Shown here: piece after piece, positions 52,124 to 60,829 of the stretch | Position numbering within the stretch: position 1 is the first letter of the stretch | Layout: each line of letters begins with the position of its first letter | DNA from: an uncultured Bacteroidia bacterium | GTDB taxonomy: Bacteria; Bacteroidota; Bacteroidia; Bacteroidales; F082 | Reading direction: 5' to 3' | NCBI GenBank assembly: GCA_902800965.1 | Contig: CADCGK010000004.1 | Location: 62,001-126,000, forward strand | DNA: 64,000 bases | The notes under the pieces: model-generated | What the model was told of the DNA's origin: nothing | Database searches by the model: none | What the model saw: the letters and a program-made list of their open reading frames with translations, nothing else | Program-made: the position numbers and the translations under genes

Positions 52124-54077
52124 GTAAAGCCTCTTTGTTGATATATAATTTGTTGAAGATGAATCTGTTGTTGTATTCCTGAATGCGTTCCTTCAGCTTC
52201 TTCGACAAGTCGGAGCACTGGATGCGGTCAATCAGGTTGTCGTTGAGTTGCCTGTCCCTGATGACGTTGAAGACCCCGATGGTCTGGTTCCCGTCGGACT
52301 GGACAAGGTATTGTCCATCGCTGTATTGATAGGTCTGGTTGATGTAGGCGATAAAGCTTGGATCACTCAGGGAGTCGAAGACATTCCTGCCGAAGGAGAA
52401 CACCGTATCTTCGATGCCCATGGCTGAGAGGATGGAGATGTTAAGGTCGGCCTGTTGCGCAATCTCTTCGCATTTCCCTGCCGGGATCCGTGATGGCATA
52501 AAGAACGCGATGGGGATGGAATACATGCCCCAGATGTTGCTGTAGGCAGAGAGATAGTGCTCGGTGTTGGCATGATCGGCGGTGATGACAAACAAAGTAC
52601 TGTCGAACCAAGGCTTCTGGGAGGCTTCCTTGAAGAAATCCCGAAGCGCACAGTCGGTATAATACACCGTCTTCTCGAAACCACTCCACAGATAGCTCTC
52701 TTCGGGCAGTTCGAAGCTCTTGGGGAGGGTATAGGGATGCTGGGAAGATAGCGTGTGTATCAGGGTGGCGAAAGGCTTGCTGAAGGTGTCGATGGTGGCG
52801 AGGCTGTACTGAAGGAAAGGACCGTCATAGATGCCGCACCTGCCATCGTAATCAGCGTCGTTGTTGTATTCGTTTCGCCCGTAATAGTAGTCGAATCCGG
52901 CTTTTTTGGCAAAAGTATCGAAACTCATGGTGCCGTTGCTACCACCATGAAACATGGAAGTGCTGTAGCCAAGTTGTTTCAGCACCTGTCCCAACCCGTC
53001 AATTCTGTTGTCGGAATAGGCGGAAGAGGAGAAGTCAACGTCCATCAGGGAAGGCAGGCCCGAAAGCAGCGAGGGCAACGCTTCGTTAGAACGGCGGCCA
53101 TTGGCACGACCGTTGAAAGTCAGGCTCTGTGTAAGTAGCGAATCGGTGAACGGCGTGAGCTGAAAACGACAGTCGGGATTGTAATAGGACACCATCTCTT
53201 GGCCATAGCTCTCCAGCACCAGAAACACCAGATTGGGCAGATATCCCGGATCTTCCGTGACGAATCTATTGGATTTTAGGGAGTAGTGAATAGGAGAGAA
53301 GTCCATCTCCTCTGGCTCAAAATCATGGATCTCGCTCAAAGTATGGTTGATGGAGCTTTTCACGATGGAGAAAGGCGCGTTCAACACAATGGGCATATTC
53401 TGAGAGTCTGTGTATTTCAGAGCTGTCGCCAGGTTGACAGGCTTGCTTTGAATACCACCGCGACATGCTACCGGGGTCAACACCGAGAAGACCATCAGGG
53501 AAATCCATTGGAGGAAATACCATCGGTTGGTGATCACCTCGGTCTGTTGGACCAACTTGGTGCGCTTTCCTACTACTGCCAACACCATCACAAACAGCGC
53601 CGCCAAAACCAACATATACCAATAATCCACGGTGATCTGGCCTAACAGGGAGAACATGCTTTCATCCGAAGATCCGAAGAGCTGGGCGAGCTCGGTCGTC
53701 ATGCGCTTGCCAAGGAACCTGAAATAGATCACATCAAGCATGTTGAGCGTGATGAGGACGGAGTTGACCAGGACAAACAAGACATTGATGATCTTTTGCA
53801 ACACCTGGTTGTAAATGAACTTGGCGGGAAGGCAATACAGGAGGATCATCGGTATGTTGGCGTACGCGATGACCACCAGGTCGAAGCGCATCCCCACGAG
53901 AAACAGACGAAACGACTGACCAAGCGTCAAATGATGAAAGAACTCCGTATTGAACAGATAGATCAACCATCGACTGAGCGAGAAAAGCAATAGAACCATC
54001 AGCAACCTGAAGACTAACTTGGCCACTGGGTATTGGAACCATGGCGCTTTTTTCTTCTTTGTTGGATAATAGCTCAT
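52044..54077 (-). CDS. LTA synthase-like sulfatase-fold membrane protein
   Basis: 677 residues. Five N-terminal helices (about 20-215) are followed by an extracytoplasmic alkaline-phosphatase/sulfatase domain: NLVFLVLESYGQEMVSYY, ALPSLLSGLPSLMD, FHGGSNGTMSFDTFA and FVITADHANTEHY with the Asp-His metal ligands. Family members transfer phosphoglycerol or phosphoethanolamine to glycolipids. Its product would include diacylglycerol if it uses phosphatidylglycerol, which suits the lipid kinase encoded next. The start at 54077 is preceded by a promoter box; the longer frame reads through it. Confidence 0.87.
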   Translation of the reverse strand: MSYYPTKKKKAPWFQYPVAKLVFRLLMVLLLFSLSRWLIYLFNTEFFHHLTLGQSFRLFLVGMRFDLVVIAYANIPMILLYCLPAKFIYNQVLQKIINVLFVLVNSVLITLNMLDVIYFRFLGKRMTTELAQLFGSSDESMFSLLGQITVDYWYMLVLAALFVMVLAVVGKRTKLVQQTEVITNRWYFLQWISLMVFSVLTPVACRGGIQSKPVNLATALKYTDSQNMPIVLNAPFSIVKSSINHTLSEIHDFEPEEMDFSPIHYSLKSNRFVTEDPGYLPNLVFLVLESYGQEMVSYYNPDCRFQLTPFTDSLLTQSLTFNGRANGRRSNEALPSLLSGLPSLMDVDFSSSAYSDNRIDGLGQVLKQLGYSTSMFHGGSNGTMSFDTFAKKAGFDYYYGRNEYNNDADYDGRCGIYDGPFLQYSLATIDTFSKPFATLIHTLSSQHPYTLPKSFELPEESYLWSGFEKTVYYTDCALRDFFKEASQKPWFDSTLFVITADHANTEHYLSAYSNIWGMYSIPIAFFMPSRIPAGKCEEIAQQADLNISILSAMGIEDTVFSFGRNVFDSLSDPSFIAYINQTYQYSDGQYLVQSDGNQTIGVFNVIRDRQLNDNLIDRIQCSDLSKKLKERIQEYNNRFIFNKLYINKEALHEQAEDTVHHQPDIWQEAPEKPGESN

Positions 54078-54103
54078 TTTAAATTCAATTCTTTGTCTAA
54101 ATG

Positions 54104-54111
54104 CAAAGATA
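54104..54111 (-). promoter_or_regulatory. Promoter -7 box of the LTA synthase-like gene
   Basis: TATCTTTG on the minus strand; predicted leader about 24 nt. Confidence 0.55.
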
Positions 54112-54122
54112 TACATATTTTG

Positions 54123-54130
54123 TATATTTG
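54123..54130 (+). promoter_or_regulatory. Promoter -7 box of the M23 peptidase gene
   Basis: TATATTTG; predicted leader about 18 nt. It lies only 11 nt from the divergent minus-strand box. Confidence 0.55.
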
Positions 54131-54150
54131 CATCAAAATTTGTGTTTCCT

Positions 54151-55860
54151 ATGAAAAGATTTGCTGCTTTTTTGACTGCTATATTATTGGCAACCAACGT
54201 TTTCGCACAAGATAGTTTCCCTCAGTATCCGTCACCTCTCGACATCCCCATTTATCTGAGTGCCACCTTCGCCGAGCTGCGAAGCAATAGTTTCCATGCG
54301 GGTGTGGACATCAAGACGCAGGGGGTGGAAGGCAAGAAGGTGTATGCTGTGGCGGATGGCTACATCAGCCGCATCGGCGTGTCGCCTTACGGCTATGGCA
54401 ACGTGCTTTACATCACCCATAACGACGGCTACACCTCCGTCTATGCGCACCTGCAGCGTTTCAACAAGGCCATCACCAAATATGTGACAGATTACCAATA
54501 TCGGAACAAAACCTTCTCAGCCAGCATCTATCTCTCGAAGGAGACCTTCCCGATCAAAGCGGGCGACTATCTTGGCCTTACTGGCAACTCAGGCAGCTCT
54601 GGAGGTCCGCATCTGCACTACGAAATCCGTCACACCAAGAGCGAGAAACCTGTCAACCCATTGTATTTCGGCTTGAAGGTCGCCGATGACGTCAGGCCGA
54701 ACATCAAAGGCATCTCTGTGTATCCCGTTGGTGATGAATCGACGGTGGAGAGGGACGATAAGCCCATGTATTACAATGTGGAAGGGAAGAAGACCAACTA
54801 TGTCCTAAAAGGCAATGCCATCGTTCACGCCAACGGCAACATCGCTTTCGGCATCAACACCGACGATCAGGTGGGCTCATCGCCAAACAAGAACGGACCT
54901 TATACTTATGAATTGTATCTTGATGACAAGCAATGCTTTAAGTTCGAATGCGACAGCTTCTCCTACAGCGAGCCAAAGTACATCAACAGCCTGATCGATT
55001 ACAAACGTTATAAGGAAAAAGGGAACCGTTATGTGCGCACCGAGGTGGATCCATACAACAGGCTTTCCATGTACGTGCTCAAGAACGGCGTCGCCCATGT
55101 GGAGGAAGGCGATACGGTGGCGGTCCGTTTCGAAATTACCGACTACGCAGGCAATGTGTCCACTGCCCGATTCAATTTGGTGGGAACGGAACCCGTTGTT
55201 GTTGAAAAAGAACCCATCATGCGAAGCCAGTATTTCGTGAAAGCCGACGGCAGCGCCAACAGTAAGATTGCCATTGACAACTTCCAGGTAGAACTCGAGA
55301 AGAACACTTTGTTCAAAGACAGCTGGATGCAGACGGGGGCTACCGATCCAAAGGGCTGTTGCTCGCGCTGCTACCGTTTTGGATACGATACCCAAGCTGT
55401 GTTCAAGACATTCAAAGTCCGCATCAAACCAGATGACAAATGGGCTGGAAACTCCAAAATGTACATTGCCTATTTCGATGGCGAAGGCAAGATCTCATCC
55501 CTTGGAGGCAAGGTTGCTAGCGATGGTTACGTAGAGACTTCGACACGTTCTTTGGGCCAATACGCCATCAAAATCGATTCCATAGCTCCAGTTGTTAAAA
55601 TCCTGAATTTTAAAGAAAACGATACGATTACATCAAGTAATACTTTGAAGATAAAGATTACGGATGACATGACAGGCATCGACGACTACAACGTCTATCT
55701 GAACGATGCTTGGGTGTTGGGTAAATACGATGCCAAGAACGACCTGTTTTATTATGAGGTGGACTCGCACATGAAAGCCGGAAAGAATGCCGTCAAGGTG
55801 GTGGTCAAGGATGCTGTCGGCAACAAGACTACCAAGAAGGTCAACGTGTATCGTAAATAA
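54151..55860 (+). CDS. M23-family metallopeptidase (LytM-like)
   Basis: 569 residues with a signal peptide (1-19, ending VFA). The peptidase domain is near the N-terminus: FHAGVDIKTQGVEG with the His and Asp ligands near residues 49-53, YGNVLYITHNDGYTSVYAHL and SSGGPHLHYEIRH with the HxH pair. The following about 400 residues are beta-rich Ig-like segments (DYAGNVSTARFNLVG; DAVGNKTTKKVNVY). It probably cuts peptidoglycan cross-bridges in the periplasm. The start at 54151 is the first ATG after the promoter. Confidence 0.92.
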   Translation: MKRFAAFLTAILLATNVFAQDSFPQYPSPLDIPIYLSATFAELRSNSFHAGVDIKTQGVEGKKVYAVADGYISRIGVSPYGYGNVLYITHNDGYTSVYAHLQRFNKAITKYVTDYQYRNKTFSASIYLSKETFPIKAGDYLGLTGNSGSSGGPHLHYEIRHTKSEKPVNPLYFGLKVADDVRPNIKGISVYPVGDESTVERDDKPMYYNVEGKKTNYVLKGNAIVHANGNIAFGINTDDQVGSSPNKNGPYTYELYLDDKQCFKFECDSFSYSEPKYINSLIDYKRYKEKGNRYVRTEVDPYNRLSMYVLKNGVAHVEEGDTVAVRFEITDYAGNVSTARFNLVGTEPVVVEKEPIMRSQYFVKADGSANSKIAIDNFQVELEKNTLFKDSWMQTGATDPKGCCSRCYRFGYDTQAVFKTFKVRIKPDDKWAGNSKMYIAYFDGEGKISSLGGKVASDGYVETSTRSLGQYAIKIDSIAPVVKILNFKENDTITSSNTLKIKITDDMTGIDDYNVYLNDAWVLGKYDAKNDLFYYEVDSHMKAGKNAVKVVVKDAVGNKTTKKVNVYRK

Positions 55861-55890
55861 ATTTATTTGATTTGTTTTCAACAGTCTGCG

Positions 55891-55907
55891 CTTTCGGAGT
55901 TCGAAAG
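55891..55907 (+). terminator. Small perfect hairpin after the M23 gene
   Basis: CTTTCG and CGAAAG around a 5-nt loop. No T run follows, so it could be a weak terminator or an operator for the sigma-like gene whose promoter box begins 4 nt later. Confidence 0.3.
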
Positions 55908-55910
55908 CCT

Positions 55911-55918
55911 TACATTTG
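55911..55918 (+). promoter_or_regulatory. Promoter -7 box of the sigma-like gene
   Basis: TACATTTG; predicted leader about 25 nt to the ATG at 55946. Confidence 0.45.
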
Positions 55919-55945
55919 TTGAAATTTTTCAAATAAATTCATTTA

Positions 55946-56839
55946 ATGAATCCTATTAATCCATGTAAGACGCTGTCTGCCGCAGCGTATTATGACCTAA
56001 TTGTCAAGGGTGGAGAATCCGGCTTGGAAGCAGCCTATTACCTGTTGACAAAACGTCTGAACAGGGCGTTGAAAGGCATGTTCGAGCTGTACGGGTTCGG
56101 GTTGAGTGACGATTTCAAAGACAGTATCGATGACTTTTTCCTGTACCTGTACGAAGGAAACGGGACGGAGGTACGGAAGCCTTTTGCCATGCTGGAGAGT
56201 ATCCGCAACAAAAATGCTTTCTTTGCCTGGATCTTGGGGACCTATCGGAGATTCTTGTTGAACAAAGCCAAGGAGGAAGTCAAACGAAAGGAGTTGTTGG
56301 AGCATGCCCGAGTGTTCACGAGAACCGATCCAGAGCAGTATTCGGAGGAAGTCCTGATTGCATTATTGGCTGCCGCTATCGCGTATGCCGACCAACAGTT
56401 CACCCTTCGTAACCGGTTCATCCTCTATCGGATGTTGCTTTCCTATTTGGATCACAGCCGCGCCATCCCGCAACATGCCATGGCGCATGCCTTAAACATG
56501 CATCCTGTGACTTACAGGGTTTGCAACAAACGGCTCAAGGACCGGCTTTCCGAGTTCATTTTGATGCAAGAGGCAGGGGAGACTTTGAAGTTGGATTCGG
56601 CGCATCAGCTCATGTGCGAACGTATCACGGAAAGCTTCAACCGACTCTACGGATTGCTATTGGAGTACTATGAAGAGACGTTAGTATTGCTTCCTTCGGC
56701 ACTTGAGATTCAATCGTTGCGGCTGAAATCCATCCGGAGCGAAGGCCAGATGATGCATGAAGCGTACTATTACGGACGCGTTCAGTCCATCGATGTCAGG
56801 CATCTTTACGATGCGTTGAAATCATATTCCACCTCTTGA
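55946..56839 (+). CDS. Sigma-70-like regulator (ECF-type architecture)
   Basis: 297 residues. Residues about 35-115 resemble sigma region 2 (DDFKDSIDDFFLYLYEG, then FFAWILGTYRRFLLNKAKEE). Residues about 155-200 resemble region 4 with a helix-turn-helix (AMAHALNMHPVTYRVCNKRLKDRL). A C-terminal helical extension of about 90 residues follows. It may direct RNA polymerase to special promoters. The match is by pattern and the region 2 motif is weak. Its 3' end overlaps truA by 34 nt in convergent orientation. Confidence 0.6.
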   Translation: MNPINPCKTLSAAAYYDLIVKGGESGLEAAYYLLTKRLNRALKGMFELYGFGLSDDFKDSIDDFFLYLYEGNGTEVRKPFAMLESIRNKNAFFAWILGTYRRFLLNKAKEEVKRKELLEHARVFTRTDPEQYSEEVLIALLAAAIAYADQQFTLRNRFILYRMLLSYLDHSRAIPQHAMAHALNMHPVTYRVCNKRLKDRLSEFILMQEAGETLKLDSAHQLMCERITESFNRLYGLLLEYYEETLVLLPSALEIQSLRLKSIRSEGQMMHEAYYYGRVQSIDVRHLYDALKSYSTS

Positions 56840-57552
56840 AGGAATAGGCCATGAGCTGGCACGGATTCCCCAGCGTAACAGCGGTCTTTGCGCTCGACGA
56901 TGGCACTGAATTCTTCCAAGCTCATCTTGCCTTTGCCCACCTCCAGCAAAGTGCCGACGATGGCCCGGACCATGTTGCGCAGGAAACGGTCGGCCTTGAT
57001 GCGGAACACCAACAGTCCGTCCTGTTCCAGCCATTGTGCCTCCATGACCTTGCAGTTGTTGGTCTTCACCTGGGTGTGCAACTTGCTGAAGCTGGTAAAG
57101 TCGGTGTAGTTGAACAACAATTTGGCTGCCTGCTGCATCTTGTCAATATCGAGCTTGCCGTAAAGGTAATAGGCGTCGTTCTGGTGAAAAGGGTTCTTTG
57201 TTTGGGTGATCTGGTAATGGTAGGTGCGCGAACGTGCGTCGAAACGGGCATGTAGCTCAGGATCCACCTCCCAGATGCGGAAGATCACGATGTCGGCAGG
57301 CAGGAACATGTTCAGCCGGTAGGCGAGGTCTTGTCCATTCTCAATCTCTCCATCGAAGTCGAAATGGGCGTAATAGCTGCGCGCATGGACGCCCGTGTCG
57401 GTTCGGCCACAGCCCGTCACGCTGATAGGCTGTCCGAGCTTGAGGCTAAGACAGCGTTCCAGCTCGGCCTGCACGCTCGGCGACTGAGGCTGGACCTGCC
57501 ATCCACAGTAGTTGGCTCCGTTATAGGCTAGATGGATAAAATACCGTTTCAT
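56806..57552 (-). CDS. truA: tRNA pseudouridine(38-40) synthase
   Basis: 248 residues: FIHLAYNGANYCGWQVQPQ at the N-terminus, the catalytic Asp in GCGRTDTGVHARSYYAHFD, and the C-terminal FRIKADRFLRNMVRAIVGTL. It isomerises uridine to pseudouridine in the anticodon arm. The gene is convergent with the sigma-like gene and divergent from mnmE, another anticodon-loop modification gene. The nearest promoter box would leave only about 3 nt of leader. Confidence 0.95.
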   Translation of the reverse strand: MKRYFIHLAYNGANYCGWQVQPQSPSVQAELERCLSLKLGQPISVTGCGRTDTGVHARSYYAHFDFDGEIENGQDLAYRLNMFLPADIVIFRIWEVDPELHARFDARSRTYHYQITQTKNPFHQNDAYYLYGKLDIDKMQQAAKLLFNYTDFTSFSKLHTQVKTNNCKVMEAQWLEQDGLLVFRIKADRFLRNMVRAIVGTLLEVGKGKMSLEEFSAIVERKDRCYAGESVPAHGLFLQEVEYDFNAS

Positions 57553-57557
57553 GTCCG

Positions 57558-57565
57558 CAAAATTA
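57558..57565 (-). promoter_or_regulatory. Possible promoter -7 box of truA
   Basis: TAATTTTG on the minus strand, almost touching the start codon at 57552 (leader about 3 nt). Confidence 0.35.
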
Positions 57566-57575
57566 CAAAATCCAT

Positions 57576-57583
57576 TATCTTTG
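57576..57583 (+). promoter_or_regulatory. Promoter -7 box of mnmE
   Basis: TATCTTTG; predicted leader about 15 nt. It lies inside a longer reading frame from 57532, which supports the ATG at 57601. Confidence 0.6.
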
Positions 57584-57600
57584 CCAACAAAATACGCAAC

Positions 57601-59049
57601 ATGAGAACGAGTTTTTTCTCCGACGACACTATCTGCGCCGTTGCCACTGCCCCGGGAATGGCGGCTATAGCCGTGGTAAGACTATCGGGTCCAACGGCAC
57701 ACGAGATGGCCTGCCAAGTGTTTTATCAGCATGGCAAGCCGTTTCCGTTGGATAAGATCAAGGGCTATCAATCGTTTTACGGCAACATCGTCGATCCATC
57801 AGGTAACCATGATGTTTTGGACGAGGTCGTGGTGACTTTCTTCAAGGCGCCACACTCCTTCACTGGTGAAGATTCCGTGGAAATCAGCGTACATGGCTCA
57901 GTTTATGTGCAGCAGAAGCTGTTGGAGTTGCTCATCGGACAAGGGGCGAGGATGGCCATGCCAGGTGAGTTTACGCGCAGGGCGTTCGTCAACAGGAAAT
58001 TCGACTTGGCGCAAGCCGAGGCAGTGGCCGATCTCATCGCGTCGCAAAACGAAGCGTCACACCGAGTGGCCATGAACCAGCTGAAAGGCGGCTTCTCGAA
58101 AGCGTTACAGGTGTTGCGCTCCAAGCTGTTGGAGATCACTTCGCTCATTGAGCTGGAGCTGGATTTTTCCGAAGAAGACGTGGAGTTTGCCGACCGCACC
58201 CAGCTGCGATCGCTGTTGGATGAGACCCAGACGCATGTCAAGAAGTTGATGGATTCCTTCCGTCTCGGCAATGCCATCAAGAACGGCATCCCCGTTGCCA
58301 TTGTGGGGGAAACCAACACGGGCAAATCCACTTTGCTGAACGCCTTGCTGGGCGAGGACCGTGCCATCGTTTCGGACATCGCCGGTACCACCCGCGACAC
58401 CATCGAGGAGGTGATGAACCTGAATGGCACCATGTTCCGTTTCATCGACACTGCCGGCATCCGCGAAACAGAGGAAACCATTGAGAAGATCGGCATCGAG
58501 CGCACCTTCAGGAAGATCAGCGAAGCCGACATCGTGTTAGGCTTGATCGATATGACGCAGAGCCTTCAAGCCATCAAGGAATCCGCTGAATTCATCTTGA
58601 ATAAGATCGACACGGCGCAACAGACACTTGTGCTGCTCTTAAACAAATCGGATCTTTGTCCCACGGCATCCGCAGAATGCGTCGATCTCTTGAAAAGCAC
58701 CGCCTGCGAGATCATTGGTCAGAACGAGGGGCACGTCTATATCCAGACCCTTTCCGCCAAAACCGGCAATGGCTTGGATCAGCTGCAAAAGACGCTGAGT
58801 GAGATCCAGCAGGCCATGAACGCCAACCACGATGCCGTCTTGGTGACCAACCTCAGGCATTACGAGGCATTGAAACACGCATCGGAGAGCCTCCATGCTG
58901 TAAGTAAAGGCTTAGAAGATGGAATTCCTACTGATTTAGTGGCTCAAGACTTACGCGAGGCCTTGTATTATCTTGGATCTATCACAGGAGAGATCACCAC
59001 TGAGGAGGTCTTAGGATCTATTTTCGGGCGCTTTTGCATCGGGAAATGA
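57601..59049 (+). CDS. mnmE: tRNA uridine-5-carboxymethylaminomethyl modification GTPase
   Basis: 482 residues. The N-terminal folate-binding domain starts FSDDTICAVATAPGMAAIAVVRLSG (read in two parts). The G domain has GETNTGKSTLLNALL, DIAGTTRDTIEE, the DTAGIRE switch and NKSD. The C-terminus has the CxGK motif (FCIGK) required for catalysis. With MnmG it modifies U34 of several tRNAs. The start at 57601 matches the family and follows the promoter box. Confidence 0.96.
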   Translation: MRTSFFSDDTICAVATAPGMAAIAVVRLSGPTAHEMACQVFYQHGKPFPLDKIKGYQSFYGNIVDPSGNHDVLDEVVVTFFKAPHSFTGEDSVEISVHGSVYVQQKLLELLIGQGARMAMPGEFTRRAFVNRKFDLAQAEAVADLIASQNEASHRVAMNQLKGGFSKALQVLRSKLLEITSLIELELDFSEEDVEFADRTQLRSLLDETQTHVKKLMDSFRLGNAIKNGIPVAIVGETNTGKSTLLNALLGEDRAIVSDIAGTTRDTIEEVMNLNGTMFRFIDTAGIRETEETIEKIGIERTFRKISEADIVLGLIDMTQSLQAIKESAEFILNKIDTAQQTLVLLLNKSDLCPTASAECVDLLKSTACEIIGQNEGHVYIQTLSAKTGNGLDQLQKTLSEIQQAMNANHDAVLVTNLRHYEALKHASESLHAVSKGLEDGIPTDLVAQDLREALYYLGSITGEITTEEVLGSIFGRFCIGK

Positions 59050-59121
59050 CGTCAATCGTCCCCTTTTTGGTCACCTTCTTAATGGAAAAGAAAAATCCTT
59101 TTAAAATCCATTATTTATATC

Positions 59122-59240
59122 TATCTTTGCCCTCAATAACACGTTGTCCTCACTTTAATGCGAAGGCGACCCTAAAACGAATAGAGAGTCAGAGATACAA
59201 ATAGTTGAATATTATTAGAAAGATAGAGTTAGAGGACAAG
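59122..59240 (+). promoter_or_regulatory. Promoter box and structured leader without a clear gene
   Basis: TATCTTTG at 59122-59129 is followed by a region in which TTGTCCTC (59144-59151) is complementary to GAGGACAA (59232-59239), just before an ATG at 59241. The frame from that ATG is 59 codons, lies mostly antisense to the next gene and has no recognisable content. The stretch may be a small RNA, or the 5' remnant of a gene displaced by the neighbouring module. Confidence 0.35.
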
Positions 59241-59258
59241 ATGGCTTTTCAATATACA

Positions 59259-59660
59259 TCATATTTGTACGACGTCAAGGATTTTCCTCAATCCTGCAAG
59301 AATGGAATTGGCCATAATCACAAACACGATTCGGTCATAAACGCTTATTTGTGCAGGTCTTGGAGGATAATAAGGGTCGGTGACCATCTTGGACCGGTCA
59401 AAATATTCCCCGATGCCTAACCAAGTATCAATACCTGTTTTCCTTTGCTCTTTGTCTTCATCCGACCAGATGTCATTCTTTTCAATGTGATGTTTGAACA
59501 TTGCCTTGAAATAAGCATACAATTGATGTAGATCGTCTTTGGTGAAAGGCTTTATTTCGGGTTCGCATAATGCGGAATAAAGTGAGGACGTAACAGCAAT
59601 TACTCCTGGAAGATTGCGGGCCATTTCTGATTCGTATTTGGCCAATTTTGATTTGTCCAT
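59259..59660 (-). CDS. Uncharacterised protein divergent from the Xre module
   Basis: 133 residues from the ATG at 59660. Mostly helical, with LHQLYAYFKAMFKHHIEKND and IDTWLGIGEYFDRSKM; no signal, no membrane segment and no family I recognise. It starts MDKSK, like the divergent Xre protein (MDKSI). It faces the Xre gene across a palindromic control region, so it may be co-regulated with the module. It has its own minus-strand TATTTTTG box 20 nt upstream. Confidence 0.65.
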   Translation of the reverse strand: MDKSKLAKYESEMARNLPGVIAVTSSLYSALCEPEIKPFTKDDLHQLYAYFKAMFKHHIEKNDIWSDEDKEQRKTGIDTWLGIGEYFDRSKMVTDPYYPPRPAQISVYDRIVFVIMANSILAGLRKILDVVQI

Positions 59661-59679
59661 GATTTTTGATTTATTTCTG

Positions 59680-59745
59680 CAAAAATACAAAAATTCCGTG
59701 GCAAAACTAATAATTTTAAAAAAGTTTTGTATTTTTGCCACGGAA
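59680..59745. promoter_or_regulatory. Divergent control region with 13-bp inverted repeat
   Basis: TTCCGTGGCAAAA (59694-59706) and TTTTGCCACGGAA (59733-59745) are perfect inverted arms 26 nt apart. The plus -7 box TATTTTTG is at 59730-59737 and the minus one at 59680-59687. The right arm covers the predicted plus-strand start site, which suits binding by the Xre repressor encoded next. Confidence 0.65.
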
Positions 59746-59759
59746 AAACAAAGACAAAA

Positions 59760-60098
59760 ATGGACAAATCAATCATCGGGAGAAACCTGAAAGCCTTGCG
59801 CGAGGCCAACGGCTACACCCAGGAGAAAGTTTCGGAATATTTGGGTATTGGGCGTTCCGCATATGCCAATTATGAGGCGGGCGAACGCGAAACACCACTA
59901 GAGGTGCTGCAAAAAGCGGCGGACTTGTTCGGCTGCGAATTGTCGCTCCTTTTTGAGGAAGACGAAACGGCAGTCCGCATTATGCTGGTGTGTGCTTTCC
60001 GAGCCGATGATTTAAGTATGAAAGATATGCGAGAAGTGGCCGCTTTCAAGAGCGTTGTGTTGAATTATCTGAAGATGGAAAGGTTATTGGGAAAATGA
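59760..60098 (+). CDS. Xre-family transcriptional regulator (antitoxin-like)
   Basis: 112 residues. The N-terminal HTH (residues 5-60) reads IGRNLKALREANGYTQEKVS, then YLGIGRSAYANYEAGERETP, a standard Cro/C1 helix-turn-helix. The C-terminal part is helical. It overlaps the ImmA/IrrE-type gene by 4 nt (ATGA). It probably represses its own operon through the inverted repeat upstream. The ATG at 59760 is used; a longer frame runs through the promoter. Confidence 0.88.
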   Translation: MDKSIIGRNLKALREANGYTQEKVSEYLGIGRSAYANYEAGERETPLEVLQKAADLFGCELSLLFEEDETAVRIMLVCAFRADDLSMKDMREVAAFKSVVLNYLKMERLLGK

Positions 60099-60829
60099 AA
60101 AAGCTAAACCTTGAAACGGCCGAAATCCTAGCAGGAAAGATGCGAAGCGAGTTGCTGCGTGTATCGGATAGCGAACCCCTGAACATGAAGACCGTGCTCC
60201 GTCAATTGAATGTGATGACGCTCTATCGTCCGTTGTCGGACAAACTGTTTGGATTGTCTTTGTTGACTCCAGACAAGAAGCATCGTTTTATGTTGGTGAA
60301 CAGTGATTCGAGACGAGGGAGGCAACATTTTACGATTGCCCATGAATTGTTCCATCTCTATTATGATGATAATCCCAAGGCGCATTTCTGTGGGTTCGCG
60401 GCCGACACTGACCCAACGGAACGTTCCGCCAATTTGTTTGCATCGGCTTTGCTCATGCCCAAGGAAGGGCTTTTGCAAAACATCACTTCGGATGAAATCG
60501 TAAGCAAGGAAGTCGGTATCGATACCTTACTCCGTTTGGAGCATCTTTATGGTGTTTCACACATGACTCTTGTGCTACGTCTTAAGGAATTGCGCATCAT
60601 CAGCCCGGCCTATTCCGAAAAGATACTTTCATGTTCCATTACCCATGAGGCAGCCATGCGAGGCTATGACGCCGATCTTTATACCCCTGGAAACGAAGGC
60701 ATGGTCATCGGTGATTTTGGCTCCAAGGCTCGCAAGTTGTTTGACGAGGAACGTATTTCTGAAGGACATTACCTTGAACTGCTCAACCTTATTGGTTATG
60801 GAGAAAGTCAAAATCGTACTGGATGCTGA
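60095..60829 (+). CDS. ImmA/IrrE-family metallo-endopeptidase
   Basis: 244 residues, COG2856-type. The zinc motif is FTIAHELFHLYYDD (HExxH), followed by a conserved ERSANLFASALLMP helix with the third ligand region. Family members cleave a paired Xre repressor in response to a signal. It overlaps both the Xre gene (4 nt) and the PIN-like gene (32 nt), so the three are expressed together. Confidence 0.9.
   Translation: MKKLNLETAEILAGKMRSELLRVSDSEPLNMKTVLRQLNVMTLYRPLSDKLFGLSLLTPDKKHRFMLVNSDSRRGRQHFTIAHELFHLYYDDNPKAHFCGFAADTDPTERSANLFASALLMPKEGLLQNITSDEIVSKEVGIDTLLRLEHLYGVSHMTLVLRLKELRIISPAYSEKILSCSITHEAAMRGYDADLYTPGNEGMVIGDFGSKARKLFDEERISEGHYLELLNLIGYGESQNRTGC

Noticed and set aside
59241..59420. 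Possible 59-residue protein after the promoter box at 59122
   Set aside because: Mostly antisense to the divergent unknown gene, with no domain or signal; kept only as a regulatory-region note.
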